This document shows, piece by piece, positions 10,229-22,265 of a DNA stretch of 64,000 nucleotides (positions are counted from its first letter, which is position 1; every line of letters starts with the position of its first letter). Below the pieces are notes generated by a model. It saw only the letters and a list, made by a program, of their open reading frames with translations, was not told where the DNA came from and ran no database searches. The DNA comes from Rosa chinensis (lineage: Eukaryota; Streptophyta; Magnoliopsida; Rosales; Rosaceae). The stretch spans positions 55,464,397 to 55,528,396 of the forward strand of contig NC_037088.1 in the NCBI RefSeq assembly GCF_002994745.2, given 5' to 3'. Made by a program: the position numbers and the translations under genes.

Positions 10229-13200
10229 TCAACTCAAAGAGTATCCTTCTGAAACTGCTTTTTCCATGATCTCCTTCTGCTTCCCCCACAAGAAAAGACC
10301 GAAAATGTTAAATAAGGTATAACTCCCTTAGAATGTTCATTATATGGCTATATATGGTCAGGGTAATGCAACTTTTTTTAATTTGAAGTTGCTGCATGGT
10401 TCATTTACACAGAGAACTGCCTATTTTTTTCGGTCAGGTCATGTGCTTTTTAGCAGTAAGAGAAGAATATATATAATTACCTGGAGTATTGCAGTAATCA
10501 TTCCAGGACCCTCCTGATTAAGTTCAGAACAAGACAATAGTTAGAAAATACAATATGAGCTCAATAATTGTAGCATCCAAAGCTTTAGATGCACAAACCT
10601 CAAACTGCTTCTCTTTCCAAGATATGTCCTTCCATGAATTACCATGCAGTGATGCCCATGAACTAGGAGCACGAACAATCTCCGCATGCTGCATAAGTCT
10701 TAAGCTATCTGCAATACAAACGTATCAGATCATCATATGATAGAAAATTATTAAAATCTAGCACAAAGTTGCATGAAAGTCAAAACAAACTCCTTGTAGA
10801 ATTTAGCTTTTAAGGAGTGTCTGGTATTCAGAATGCATGGGAATCTGTGATGTAGCAAAAACAGGCAACAATAATAACTCATTAGATTATATAGATTCTA
10901 ACAGAGAAATAGTTAATGGTAATCACCATAGTGAAATCAAATGGCATAACAATTTCCGCTTTTAAAATACGGTGATTAATTACACCAGGTGGTTTTGCTT
11001 CACTTGAGGCCACATCACCAAAGTGCTTTTGGACAATGCTATATGTAGAATTCACCCTTCCTCGATCAAATGTGAAGGAAAAAAATAAGATAGGACAGCT
11101 CAATAATTATATCACCCTCCATTTCAGAAACTGACAGTATTAGGCTAAGATGTTGAAGCTGATCAGTTGACAGGGAAAAAGGAAAAATAGGAGTTGAAGA
11201 TTTTCCGAAAAGGTTTGTGCATCTAAACAATTGCAATTGAGTCTTACAGAAAAAGTGCTTACTGGTTAAGTTCACATAAAGCATTTATGCTGCCCTGTAC
11301 TGGCTAAGGTTGCAGTTACTATTTTTACTTTTCAATAATGCAGATTTTAGCAACATCAGTGCTCAACCAGATTGCAACTACTAATGACAGTAGACTTAGT
11401 CATTAATACAGTGAAAATATACTCATCCCCGAGGCGAAAATACGTGTTGATTTAACTACGTAATTGCATGGAACTGAAGAAAGAGAGAAGTAGAGATTTA
11501 CTTGTAATGAACGCCTCTTCCCAAAATTCATGCTCTGACCACAGTGGTGCAACTTCTCGAAAAGGGATTCCTTTGCTCAAGCATACTCTGCATAAATTAC
11601 AAGAAGTGCAATAACCTAACAGATCCTAATACATTACTATTGATTGCATCTCAGAATTGGACCACTTAAGAGAAAGTGAATTCACTACAGTCAGATATGA
11701 TGAGTATTGTAGCTCAGAATTCCAAGTTAATACCTCCAAGTTCACCCATAAGAGTTCAATAACTCTACAGGGAAAACCTTTCCAAGATGTAACATATTTC
11801 ATTTACCTTAAAAGGAAGGTGATAACAAATACAATTCCTAAGAACCCACTTCAATACCTAATTTCTAAACGAATCAACCATCCAACACCAATCCTGGACA
11901 CTAAAGAAGGCTAATCAGACTTCTCCATTTACCCCACAAATGGATGAGTAAATCTCTCATTCCCAGTTCAGGAACCACTTCAACCAGTGAACACAAACTG
12001 TGAACACTAGAGAAGTCTAATAAGAATTCCCCTGTATGTATGAAATCAGATGCCAGCGAACAAACTCTTATGGCAACAGATGTAATGGAGAATCAATTAA
12101 GTTTTTCTTCTACTTTTTGCCTTGCTGCAAACACTATTCTACCTGTATAGCTCATAGATAGAGAAAAAGAATCAAAACAAGCGTTCATCAGTAGGAGGGC
12201 ACTTACTCAATGACTAGTTGGCGTATAATTCCTGGTAGGACACCCTCACTAATAGGAGCTGTCTGTACTTCAAAACAGTGGATAGTTTGCTCTTTAGCTT
12301 CATTGTCATCCTGAAAAAGCAGCTACATAGTTTTGCATTAGTTATGCAATGTCAATGTATACGTAGGACTAATTTATAACAGAAAACATAATACTTGGAC
12401 TAATCGATACACTAGCTTCATAGTTTACCCGAAAGCACCTTCATTGTTACCCAACATTCAGCTGTCTATAACAAGTACTAACTGATAATATATAGTAAGT
12501 AAGACATCAACTTGGTCATTCACATACCACTAAACGACTAACAAAGTAAGGCTCCCTTCAAACTTAGTCAACCCAATGTAGCTCAAAATTTGTAAATGTA
12601 GAAGCTCTCACCTTTCGGCGGACCACAAAGAAGTTTGACAGGCTGCCTTCAAGAATCCGATCCCCATCATTGGACAACAAGAGCTCGGTCCCTGAGGGCG
12701 GCCTCAGCCTCTCCAAAGACTTCCTAATCCTGCAAATTAATAAAACCAACACTTAAAAAACAGGTTCAAGTGTATGAAACGCATTAATGAGTGAACACTG
12801 ATTTACTGACCTCACCCAATCCGAGTACTTAGCAGCAGCAACATCTCTCCCACGACCCACCACAGCCAACTGCGCACCGCTTCCTCTGACACCAAACACA
12901 GAAGGCACATAAATCCCAACGTGAATGCTCACATCAAGAGCCCCGCCAATTTTTTCTAGCTCCAATTTCCCCAAATTGCCACTGACCAAAGTAGTAATCG
13001 ACAGTTCCTCCCCGTCACTCCTCCCCTCCAAAGCAATTGGCAGCACTTTTTTCATCGAATCATTCACGAGATCGTGGAGCAAAAGAGAATTGGCTGCAAG
13101 AGACGACGGTAATGGAAGCGAAGTCTTGTTGGGTCCGAACAGAAGCTGAGGATCGGCATTGTACAGGATTCTCACGGACTCCGCGAGCCTTTTCAAGTGC

Positions 13201-13441
13201 CTATCCCAAAACAACACGAATGAAGCGTTGTTGTGAGTGCGAGTCGTCGTGTAAGCCCCTGCAAAATAAGGCGGGAAATGCTCTTCAAGAACCATTTTCG
13301 AAAAGAAAAAAAAAAGAAGCTGATTAAAAGCATGGAAGAGATACCTGGGTGGGTCTCGAGGAAGGTGGTGACGGGAGGAGTGTTGGCAGGGTTGGAGACG
13401 ACGCCGTTGGTGAGCAAGAACCTGAGAGGAGTAGTCGTCAT
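10229..13441 (-). CDS. Class IV (fold-type IV) PLP-dependent aminotransferase-like protein
   Basis: Eight exons on the minus strand: 13345-13441, 12811-13258, 12612-12729, 12207-12310, 11502-11587, 10599-10708, 10481-10513 and 10229-10276, giving 347 aa. All introns are GT-AG and all phases agree. The N-terminus MTTTPLRFLLTNGVV and the block AYTTTRTHNNASFVLFWDRH are typical of the plant D-amino-acid/branched-chain aminotransferase-like superfamily. The likely PLP lysine is K176 (AAKYSDWVR). The signature ILEGSLSNFF with E209 fits the class IV pattern E-G-x-x-x-N-hydrophobic-F. There is no obvious transit peptide, so the cytosol is likely. The substrate cannot be told from sequence; family members include BCATs, D-amino acid transaminases and aminodeoxychorismate lyases. 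Two truncated antisense scraps of this gene lie at 15.2 and 19.6 kb. Confidence 0.93.
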
Positions 13442-13566
13442 TTCGTCGAACAGCTGGTGGGCGTTTTTTGGTGCTTTGTCTGGCCAATTTTTTTCTTTTC
13501 TTTTCTTTTCTTAAACAGAGTTTTTTTATAATTTTTTTTTGTTGGAGGTAGGTAGCAAGTCACCTT

Positions 13567-14481
13567 TTTTTTTTTTTTTTTTGAGAAAAGGAGATAATTT
13601 CATTCATTTATTCATGACCAGAAGGCACGTACATCGAATCTTACACCAAAATCATACATGGTATAAGCTATCAGGCAAAGGACAGGTGACTCTCACTGTT
13701 AACACATGCGCTCACTTATTGTGAGTCTACATACAAGAGATCAAATCCTCACTACAAAACCTTTCTTTTGAAAAGTAAACCTAGTCGCCTAGAGACCTCA
13801 ATTGGTGTACAACTAGAAAGAACTAAGAAGCAAGTAGTAAAGACGCAAAATCAAGTACTAGGCAAGGAGACCCGGGAACCGAAAGCTTCCCAAGCCCTTG
13901 TCTCGAGAATCCTCCGTCGTAACTACTCAAGAGGATTTGCTAGAGGCACGAAAGTGCGTAGCTCCCTTACAAAATTAGAGAGTAATACAAACCTAGGGTT
14001 CCCAAAGGAAGGAAAAAAAATAGTAGAAAATAATGTACTTAGACAAAATTAACATAGAGATGGTCCTGGGTAGAAAACCCTAGCCCACCATAATCAGTGC
14101 AAGGCAAATCCAAAGAGAAGCCCACCCAAAGCCCAACAGGCCCGACAGGGTCTAGGCCCAGCCTTCTCTCCAAACACGCTGGCCAGCGTCACCAGTTCCA
14201 GCTTTGCTCCGCTGACCATGCCGCTCCTGCACCGCCATGATCCGCTGCCACGATTCAACCGCCACGACCCAATCACCTCCGGAGCAGTGCCGCCACACCA
14301 AGCAACACCACATCTCGCCGCAGAAAAGAGAACGTTCCCCGAAAGTCGTCGATCCAGGAAGCAGCAAAGCGAGTCCCAATCCGTCATAGCCACTGCATCA
14401 TAGAGATGTCACACCGAATCTGAAGCCAAGACCAACCTGCAAAGCCCCAAGCAATACCCCTCAAAGAAGCGCCTCGAAAGC
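13567..14481 (-). mobile_element. LINE-type retroposon insertion (5'-truncated), 17-bp TSD
   Basis: A 17-bp direct repeat, AGGTAGCAAGTCACCTT, lies at 13550-13566 and 14482-14498. The left end begins with a long T run, so the element lies in minus orientation with a poly(A) tail. The 3' end reads GAATAAATGAATGAAATT just before the A tail, a typical plant L1 end with a polyadenylation-like signal. No reverse transcriptase remains; the 915 bp look like 3' terminal sequence. Open frames at 14094-14403 have no recognised homology. It inserted just upstream of the aminotransferase start. Confidence 0.8.
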
Positions 14482-14498
14482 AGGTAGCAAGTCACCTT

Positions 14499-15155
14499 AG
14501 TCACTCACTATGAGTTAGTAATACATCCGCACAATTAGTGTCTTAACAAAATCAGACTAATCTCCTACAAAAGATGCACAAACTCAAAAACTTTTCAAAT
14601 CTGCTGGTCACAAATTAGTGGGAGTTGAGACTTAAATGTTAGACATGAAGGTTTTATTATGAATTAATAGTCAATAGCCAGAGGCATACATATACTTAAT
14701 CAAAGGTAGGTAAGAGCAATTTTTTTAGGCTAGAGCGTACTTAATCAAGGTATATATATATCAATCATTATAAATTTATTTTGAACTTACTTCTTTAATG
14801 AAGAGAATGTAACTTTCTAACAAAATAATAAAAGCAACTTCTTATCCGTAAGTCACAATTTCTTTTAACTATCACAATACCTAAAGATTTTTCGATTTTG
14901 ATAAAAAAACTTTCCATATTGTCATTTTGACAACACAGTGGTATAAAAAAAAACTTGGGTATATATGCTTCATAAAACAAAAACAAAAAATAATAATAAC
15001 TCGGGTACATTATAGAAAAATTTTGAAACCCGGAAAAAAAAAAAACAAAAAAAAAAAAAAACAAAAAACCAACAAATTTAAGCAGCTCTAAAGACTTTGG
15101 CCGCACCCTAGCCAAGGTCAATTTCATGGTCCAAGTTCTGTCGCTCTGACTTAAC
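14499..15155. other. AT-rich intergenic with decayed repeat
   Basis: Before LINE insertion the sequence ran from 13549 directly into about 14499. The part at 14500-14660 resembles the SINE-like piece at 6640-6840. A-rich runs lie at 15034-15066. No gene is seen. Confidence 0.45.
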
Positions 15156-15159
15156 TAGC

Positions 15160-15460
15160 CACTCACCAAAGCTGTGATTGACACAGTTCGTCTCCGTCAC
15201 TCCTCTCCTTCAAAGCCGTTGCCACCGCATTGTTCATCTCCTCTATTCACTTTTTCTTCGTCTTTCCTGGCCTCTTTTCAAGTTCTTTACTTTACTGCGT
15301 TTTCAAGAAAACGTGGTTTGCAATAAAGCTACATTCTCTACCCTCTTGAGGAATAAAGAAGTGGGTTTTCTTTCGGAACTTTGTGAGGGTTTTATGCGAG
15401 GCCTTTAGGCTGAAGCGTTCTTCTGAGGCATTTCGTCGAGCACTTGGTGCGCATTGGGTT
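15160..15460 (-). pseudogene. Truncated copy of the class IV aminotransferase 5' end
   Basis: 15163-15245 aligns by eye with 12983-13065 of the intact aminotransferase (shared words such as CCACT-ACCAAAG and CTCCCGTCACTCCTC-like strings). 15430-15455 (CATTTCGTCGAGCACTTGGTGCG) matches the start-codon and promoter side at 13439-13465. The middle is decayed or deleted and carries no open frame. Its position directly 5' of the RRM-like gene shows that a block containing both genes was copied. Confidence 0.65.
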
Positions 15461-15537
15461 TCGAACCTTTTTCTTGAAGAAGGTTGAAAAAGATTGAAGC
15501 TTTTCTTGGAACAACAGGAAAAAGAAAGCCTTGGAAA

Positions 15538-16663
15538 ATGGGTGGTTTTGAAGACCCTTATACCTCTTCTGTTTCTTCAACAATGGCAGCTTTGCAAAAG
15601 GGAATCATTGGTAGAAGATCAAAACCCCTAAATGCTACTGTCTCAACCCAAGAGTTCAACTCCTTTCACACCATTGACCGCAAGCTCTTCACCCGATTGG
15701 TGTTCAGTCTGGGCCGTGACCCGACCGAGTCGGCCCAAGTCATGGCTTTGTGGATGTGGCTGGAGCACAATGGCAACGAGTTTAACTTGGTCTACAAGGC
15801 ACTGATGACTCTACCCAATACCCTTCTCAATGCCATGGCTGACGAGTCGGTTTCGGCCTTGAATTGCCTTCAGAGCAATGCGTTTCCTTTCTCTGATTCA
15901 GGCATTACTCCTGACATTCCTATGCTGCAAGCCATGAGCAACAGTGGTGTCACACTCAGATTCTTTCATGAAAGTCGCGGCGAAATTGCGAGTGGAGTCA
16001 TCACATTGCTTAAAGATGTTTGCTTGACAGTGTTTGGGGACTTGTTGTTTCAACCCCACCTGGAGAAAAAGGGTGGTGATGGTTTGTACAATCCAGTAAT
16101 GGGTGATATTGCTCAGGGCAATGTGCAGTGGGGTAATGATATTCCATTATATTGGCACCCACAAATGAATAGTGCTAATCTTTACTATTTGCGTGGAGTT
16201 TTTGATCCTCATAAGCTTGCAGTTCAGCGCCAGAATTTGAATGAGGACATGGAGGAGGTTTTGAGCTGTTTGAATTTGAATGATCAGGAAGATCAAGAAG
16301 TATTCCCTCAAGACAGGACTATTTTCCTGACATTTTCTAGAGGGTTTCCAATTGCAGAAAATAAGCTCAGAGAGTTCTTCACTAGGTATGCAACAATTGA
16401 CCTGAATAATCACACTATAAATTAAGAGTACTGCGTAGATAATTACATATTGTTTTATTAATTATCTTGACAGGAGATTTGGGGAGATTATTGATGTAAT
16501 CTGTATGCAAGAAGCTAAGGAACCTCTGTATGCCCGGCTTGTGCTACAATCTGCTTCCTCCATTCCGGTGGTTCTTGGTGGGAAAAGCATGGTCCAATTC
16601 TGCATTGATGGCAGGCATGTTCGGGCGAGGAAATTTGTGCTCAGGCATGCTCGCGCTGGGTGA
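15538..16663 (+). CDS. Plant protein with C-terminal RRM-like domain, copy 1 (intact)
   Basis: Two exons: 15538-16385 and 16474-16663. The junction ACTAG|GTATGC ... GACAG|GAGATTT keeps frame. The first in-frame ATG (15538) gives 345 aa. An ATG at 15583 (MAALQKG) is the one shared in position with copy 2 and gives 330 aa. The body contains FHTIDRKLFTRLVFSLGRDP and SAQVMALWMWLEHNG, then an acidic linker. The C-terminal 90 residues look like an RNA-recognition fold: TIFLTFSRGFPIAENKLREF (RNP2-like strand and helix 1), then FGEIIDVICMQ and YARLVLQSASSIPVVL (diverged RNP1). I know this as an uncharacterised plant family with helical N-terminal region plus RRM-like tail. The function is unknown; RNA binding is inferred. 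The intron position is identical in copy 2. Confidence 0.85.
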
Positions 16664-18942
16664 GTGTATCTAAATATTGTTATTCTTTGGTTGGAAATGA
16701 GTTCCTATTGACCTGAATATTGTCCACTTGCTTGCTAGATTTTGTGAACATTGTGGGCCTGGATGTTAGTGCTCTCTGAACTTACCCTGGTTTATTGCTT
16801 AGTTTTATGGTCTTGTTTAGGAGATTAGTTTTGATCATTTACATTCAAAGCAATTTCCTTTGTGCTTAATTCCATATTTTCTTACTTGTGTACTACAGTT
16901 TATGTTTACCTTCTGCATATAGGTCGGTGCTCTCTGAATTATATACACCCTGGATAGAAAAAGTATTCAAATGTCCAACTATGCTTATATTGTAGTGTGG
17001 TGCATTTCAAGTATATGTCCTTGTACATTCTAAATATATAAATCTATTTAGAAAATAAAAGACTAGAATATTTGCACAATATATAGTCCAATAGATTCAT
17101 GTTACCGAAATAATTCACTGATTGAGATACTTGGGCTTATGCAAAACGTCAGTTGGGAAGATGAAGATACTAGCGATTTCTACCAATTCTTGCCGGATCT
17201 AGTTTTAATTTTCTTTAATGATATTTGTCTTTAACTATGCAAAAAGGGATATCTGATGATATGGTTTCTTCTATATTGGAAGGCAAAGGAGAGACTGAGA
17301 AGGAGACACCCCCTTAAATTATTGAAGGAACAGATTTGGAAGCTTTACTGCAGAAGCTCTCTGGTTTTGTGAGCCAGGATCTTATTGAGGATTGGACTGT
17401 AATTATACCCCTGTTCCCCTCGCTATTCATACATGGTTGCCTCACTGTCAACTTGTATGAATGTTGCCTCTACCATGCTCCTGGATATGCCGGAGTAGGA
17501 GATCAACTTCTAGGATTATAAAAGGTCAGTTTCCCATGTGCTATTTTTGTTAAAAACTTTATCTGAAGTGGACGTCTTGATACATAGGGCAGGCATTGCA
17601 CAATATCACGGGGTGGTCACCTAACATTTGTTATTTAGCAAAGCCTCACTCTGGACATCCCCAATGTAAATAATGTTCATTGGAAGACTGAACTTGATAC
17701 ATAGTGTCTATTAAGCTTTTGCATCATTCCTCTAGTTTTACTTGCCAGGCTTGTTTAGATGTCTTTCATCATAATATTGATATCGCTTGCAATCTTTGTG
17801 AGACTTCTGGACCCTTTCTCTATTGGTCTCCTGAAACCACCATGCGAATGGCTAATACATATGTAGTATTATTACACTTGAAGAATGTAAAAGATGTGGA
17901 TTCTCATCATGGTAACCTCATGTTAGGTTAAGGGAAGTCCACTTGGCAGCTGTATCTATAGTTAATGAGGTTATTTCTCAGTTCCAAAATTCTTTTACTT
18001 TCTTGATATAGTGGTGAGATATTTGCCATAAGTTTAATCTAGCAGCAAGTTATATGCTGTAATTTTGTTGGTAGTATCTGCCAAGTCTGCTTGTGTCCCA
18101 AACTGGAAGATGAATTGCCCATGTGTGATTCTAGGAGAGTTCTGTTAATTTTGAGGCTCTATACTAGATACTTGTCAGATGTATGAAAGTTTTGTTTATT
18201 TCCATAAACATCTCTGATAAGTAGTTGAGGAATGTCGCCTAGGTTCTGCTGAGAAAGCTTCGATTGGCTTTCTCCATTCATGGGTTTTCTGTGTTAACTC
18301 AGCATGTACTGGATCCACAATAAAGATGGTTGTTTATTAGTCTTTCTGTAACTGTGACCAATAACAAGAGAAATTATAAATAAAACAAGTAAAATGGGCG
18401 CTTCCTGTTTTGCTTCTCTAACGTTCATTTGATATATTTGGGAAAGCTCATGTAGTCAAGTATTGCAGGTCTGCCATTCAGAAGTACGCCACACTACTTG
18501 ATAGCTGTAATAAAACTTAAGATGAACGTAGTGTCTCCACTGATGAAGCCAATAATGGAAGCACTTCGACACCTTCAAGGAGTATCACCTCAAACAAAAC
18601 TGTCAGTGAATGGACAGTAGTGGTACAGTGGTGCTATTGATGCAGATAGATGCCGAGAATAGTTGAAGCCTGGATGGAGTGCCAGAAAAGGATAACCCTG
18701 TTTATTTGCTTGGCTCAACTCAAACTATATCATGAACCTGTGTTTACTCCGAGAATCTCGATCTTGTAGCATTGGTTGCTGATTTGATGCTGATGCCCTG
18801 TCAATGACGCTTGTAGCAACTGACATCCCCTGGAATGCTTCTCAGCTCATATATGCCATCCTTATTGTTTTTCTTAATTTGTTTTTTTGGTCATGCTTGT
18901 TTTTCTTAATTGCAGTTGCAAGTTGTGAACACGGGGGGTGGC
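16664..18942. other. Intergenic with gene-like decayed segments
   Basis: Segments around 17285-17525 and 18530-18830 have coding-like composition and an open frame at 17336-17521 (LSGFVSQDLIEDWTVIIP), but they have stops in all frames beyond that and no recognised family. They may be 3' UTR or remnants of a gene lost in the duplication. No other features are supported. Confidence 0.35.
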
Positions 18943-19077
18943 GTTAAATATTTACGGGGGGTGGCATTGAGGATATGGGGAAGAGACATCAAGAAACAAA
19001 TTGGTGTTAAATATTTACGGGGGGTGGCATTGAGGATATGGGGAAGAGACATCAAGAAACAAATTGGTGTTAAATAT
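18943..19077 (+). repeat. 63-bp direct tandem repeat, about 2.1 copies
   Basis: The unit beginning GTTAAATATTTACGGGGGGT starts at 18943 and again at 19006, followed by a partial third start at 19069. The two full copies appear identical, so the duplication is recent. Since 63 is a multiple of 3 an open frame runs through both, but the encoded peptide is not recognised. Confidence 0.9.
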
Positions 19078-19557
19078 TTCTATCAAGCAAAGACTCCCTG
19101 CGTACCTATATATACCAATCTTGTCCCGTTGTAAAGGCATTGGATTTGATTGTAACCAATTCATTATTTTAGAGATTAATCACATCCAAACATTTCAGCA
19201 TTCAGACTAAAAAAGAGGAAAAAACCATTTCAAAATTACTCTCAGCACCGAAATCTACTAATTACTTTTTTCTTTTACTTATACAACTTGTTGACCATGC
19301 TAAACCACGAGGGCTGACACTCGTTTGGTTATGTGTGAGGGAATGTTCACTTGGATTAATGCATGACGAGTTGAAAGCAATCATCTTAGATTAATGATTC
19401 ATTTAATCAAACTAAGAATCGTAGCCTTTGTCATAAGTAAAAGAAGCAAAAGGTAAGCAAGCTAGGTTGAGTTCAGCGTATGCGGTCATTAGATAAATCC
19501 CTGGGTTTGCATTGAACCCTAAAACTAATTAAAGTCATTCTCACTCAATTTCTCCAA

Positions 19558-19740
19558 ATCGTCAACAGCTGGTCTCCCTCAGTAATCCTGTCCTTCAAAG
19601 CAATTGGCAACACTTTGTTCATCATATCCTTAACGAGTTCACCGGTAATGGAAACAAGCGAGTTCACCGGTTGGGTCCGAAGAGAAGCTAATCTGGGATT
19701 CAAAGAAGCGAAACGAGGCCTTTGCTGAAGAAGAACATGC
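19558..19740 (-). pseudogene. Second truncated copy of the class IV aminotransferase
   Basis: The minus strand encodes a relic of exon 2 of the aminotransferase: LVKDMMNKVLPIALKDR parallels LVNDSMKKVLPIALEGR in the intact gene. Flanking residues match in part but with insertions and premature stops. As with the scrap at 15.2 kb, it lies just 5' of an RRM-like gene copy and in the opposite orientation. Confidence 0.75.
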
Positions 19741-19940
19741 ATGAGAGTATTACTCGATCATTTTGTCCAGCAGTGGTGAGGATATTGGCTTGGAACCTTT
19801 ATTTCTTGAGCGAGAGGGTACGATATGCGACTCGTCGTTAATTTTTTTGAACAAATAAGCAAATATCAGAAGAGCCCGCGAAAATGGGATTTCAACTGTC
19901 GTGTCGAGAACCCTGATATACCTCTTCCATTTCTTCAACA

Positions 19941-21167
19941 ATGGCAACCCTTCATAAACAGCACTTCAGTCCCAAAAGTCACATTCAAAGGCCACCAATG
20001 GCACTCCTTGGACTTTATAAAAGGTTTAAACCCCTCCGGACATTAACCCAAAAGAACTCCCATTCACAATTGCATAGCCTTCAACAATGGCCTTCTTTGC
20101 CTATCCCTGTGATAATGTCCCCCCGTCTCAAAAGAAGAGTTCAGCTTGTTTCACACCATCGACCGCAAGCTCTTCACGCGATTGGTCTTCGGCCTCGGCC
20201 GTGACCCCGCCGAGTCGGCCCAAGTCATGGCGCTGTGGATGTGGTTGGAGCACAATGGGAAGGAGTTTAACTTGGTTTACAAGACACTGATGACTCTACC
20301 CAACACGCTTCTCAATGCCATGGCCGAGGAGTCCGTTTTGGCTTTGAAGTGCATTCAGAGTGATGACTTCCCTCGTCCTAACCTTGACATCACTACTGAT
20401 ATTCCTCTGCTCCAAGCAATTAGCAAAAGTGGTGTCACCCTTAAATTCTTCCATGATAATCGAATAGGGATCATGCGAGGCGTCTCTGCGCTGTTCAAAG
20501 ACATTTGCTTGAAAGCGTTTCAGGACTTGTTGCTTCATCCTCACCAAGAGAGAAAAGCCGATGCTAATGTGTACAATCCAACAATGGGTGCTATTGCTCC
20601 ACAGGTTTGGAACCCGGCAATCAGTGGTGCAAGTCTTCGGAATTTGGGTGGCGGTTTTGATCCTTATGACCTTTCAGTTCAGCGCGAGATTTTGAACAAG
20701 GAAATGGAGGAGATTTTGAGCCGTTTGACTTTGAATGACGATGAAGATGATGGCCGTGGTGAAGATCAAGAAGTTGAGCCCCATGAGAGGACTATTTTCT
20801 TGACATTTTCTAAAGGGTACCCCATTTCTGAAAATGAAATAAGAGAATTTATCACTAAGTATGCACTTCCACCCCATCTGGCTTCATGTTTAGTATCTGA
20901 GTATAAGTTTTCATATTATTATCCTGTCGATGTAATTATAACCCAGTTTTCTTGATTGTTTTTGACAGAAAATTTGGAGATGTTATTGAAGCGATCTATA
21001 TGCAAGAAGTCCTTTCTCAGCAACCATTGTATGCCCGGCTTGTGGTTCGCTCTGCTTCCTCCATTCCGGTGGTTCTTGAGGGCCAAAACAAGGCCAAATT
21101 CACCATTAAAGGCAAGCATGTTTGGGCGAGGAAATATGTGCACAAGACTCAAACAACTTCACCTTAA
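19941..21167 (+). pseudogene. RRM-like protein gene, copy 2, frameshifted near its start
   Basis: Tandem paralogue of the gene at 15538-16663. The main exon is open from 20116 to 20858 and the second exon is 20969-21167, with the same splice position (ACTAA|GTATGC ... GACAG|AAAATTT) and stop TAA. Conserved blocks include FHTIDRKLFTRLVFGLGRDP and the RRM-like tail TIFLTFSKGYPISENEIREF. The upstream ATGs (19941; 20087, MAFFAYPCDNV) are in other frames, and a TAA at 20113 closes the main frame. A one-base change in the C6 run at 20119-20124 would explain the 20087 frame break. It could still be expressed from a downstream ATG as a shorter protein, so pseudogene status is probable and not certain. 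Confidence 0.7.
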
Positions 21168-21689
21168 GGGCCAAGGCTGCATTAGTGTTACTAAATACTA
21201 CTACTATTATTGTTCTTTTTTGTTCTTTTGTTGGTCTGGAAAATAATGTTAACTAGATGTCCTCCCGCGCGATGCTGCGGGTTAGATTTTTTTTTCCCCT
21301 AATTTGTTTGCAGAGTCACAACTGTAAGCTAAGAAAAGTAAACTCAAAATGTTATCATTTTACTGTACATATTACAAAAGCTGGTGCGTTAACAGAAGAA
21401 TCATCAAATTACTACTGATATTCCCTGCATTGTAACTGGGAACAAAGGAAGACGTGTAAATTGGTTCTACATGAGCTTTCCACTGCATTGAGTACATATT
21501 AGAGAATCAATGTAAGAAAAAAGTATCATAACATGATTTCTTATCTTACACAATATGATGGAAAATCTTGCCCGGCTATTCTGTTTTCTACAAAAGCTCA
21601 ATTTATTTAACCACAGATCCTCTGATCTTTGAGTAATAATCAATTCATACATAGCTGCACCTTGAAGTATAACCTTAGACAACACTTAC

Positions 21690-21813
21690 CAAATTCCCTG
21701 CCCCTATTTCTTCAATAATTTCAATTGTAGACCCATCTTTTGTAGCTAACATTAAACATCCATCCATGAGAAATTTCATGCTGCCAGTTCCAGAAGCCTC
21801 ATGTACTGTGGTG
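21690..21813 (-). pseudogene. Single exon resembling alpha-glucan (starch) phosphorylase
   Basis: The minus strand encodes HEASGTGSMKFLMDGCLML then ATKDGSTIEIIEEIGAGNL, closely matching the phosphorylase signature EASGTxNMKFxxNGCLxxGTxDGANxEIxEExG (the PLP-proximal region). Splice-like signals border it (TGTGCAG| before, |GTAAGTG after). No neighbouring phosphorylase exons were recognised within several hundred bases. It is an orphan exon from a captured or decayed gene, or one exon of a gene I cannot otherwise see. Confidence 0.6.
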
Positions 21814-22017
21814 CTGCACAGGAATCATCAGTAAGCCGAAAAACCTTTTCTCAGTAAGTACCCATAAGGCCTACAAACACTCAACAAAATAATATTGGCA
21901 AAAGCAGATAGTGTTGCTAACCAACAGATAACAAACACACCACAGAACTGGATTTTTTTTGTTGCTAAAGCCAAGGTCTATCTGCTTAAAATCAGTACAA
22001 TCATCTTCTTCTTCTTC

Positions 22018-22067
22018 CTTTTTATTTTTATTTTTATTTTTATTTTTATTTTTATTTTTATTTTTTG
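22018..22067 (+). repeat. (TTTTTA)n microsatellite
   Basis: About seven to eight perfect hexamer units of TTTTTA, preceded by a CTT-rich tract. Confidence 0.9.
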
Positions 22068-22265
22068 TCAAAGTTGCTTGCTTTAAACAGCCATGATGCA
22101 ATATTATTATTACTGATAACAAATGAACAGAATTGACTTATTTATAGATAGGACCAGAAATGGAATAAAGATCTACATTCTTTGTAGGAACTCAAACACT
22201 GCCCGAATTCAAAGTGATACAGAAGGCAGATCGACTTTTGCAAGTAACAAAAGATTAACCCTTAC

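Noticed and set aside
15484..15537. Upstream extension of the RRM-like protein (18 extra codons)
   Set aside because: The frame opens at a TTG, not an ATG; the first in-frame ATG is at 15538, and 15583 is the position shared with the paralogue.
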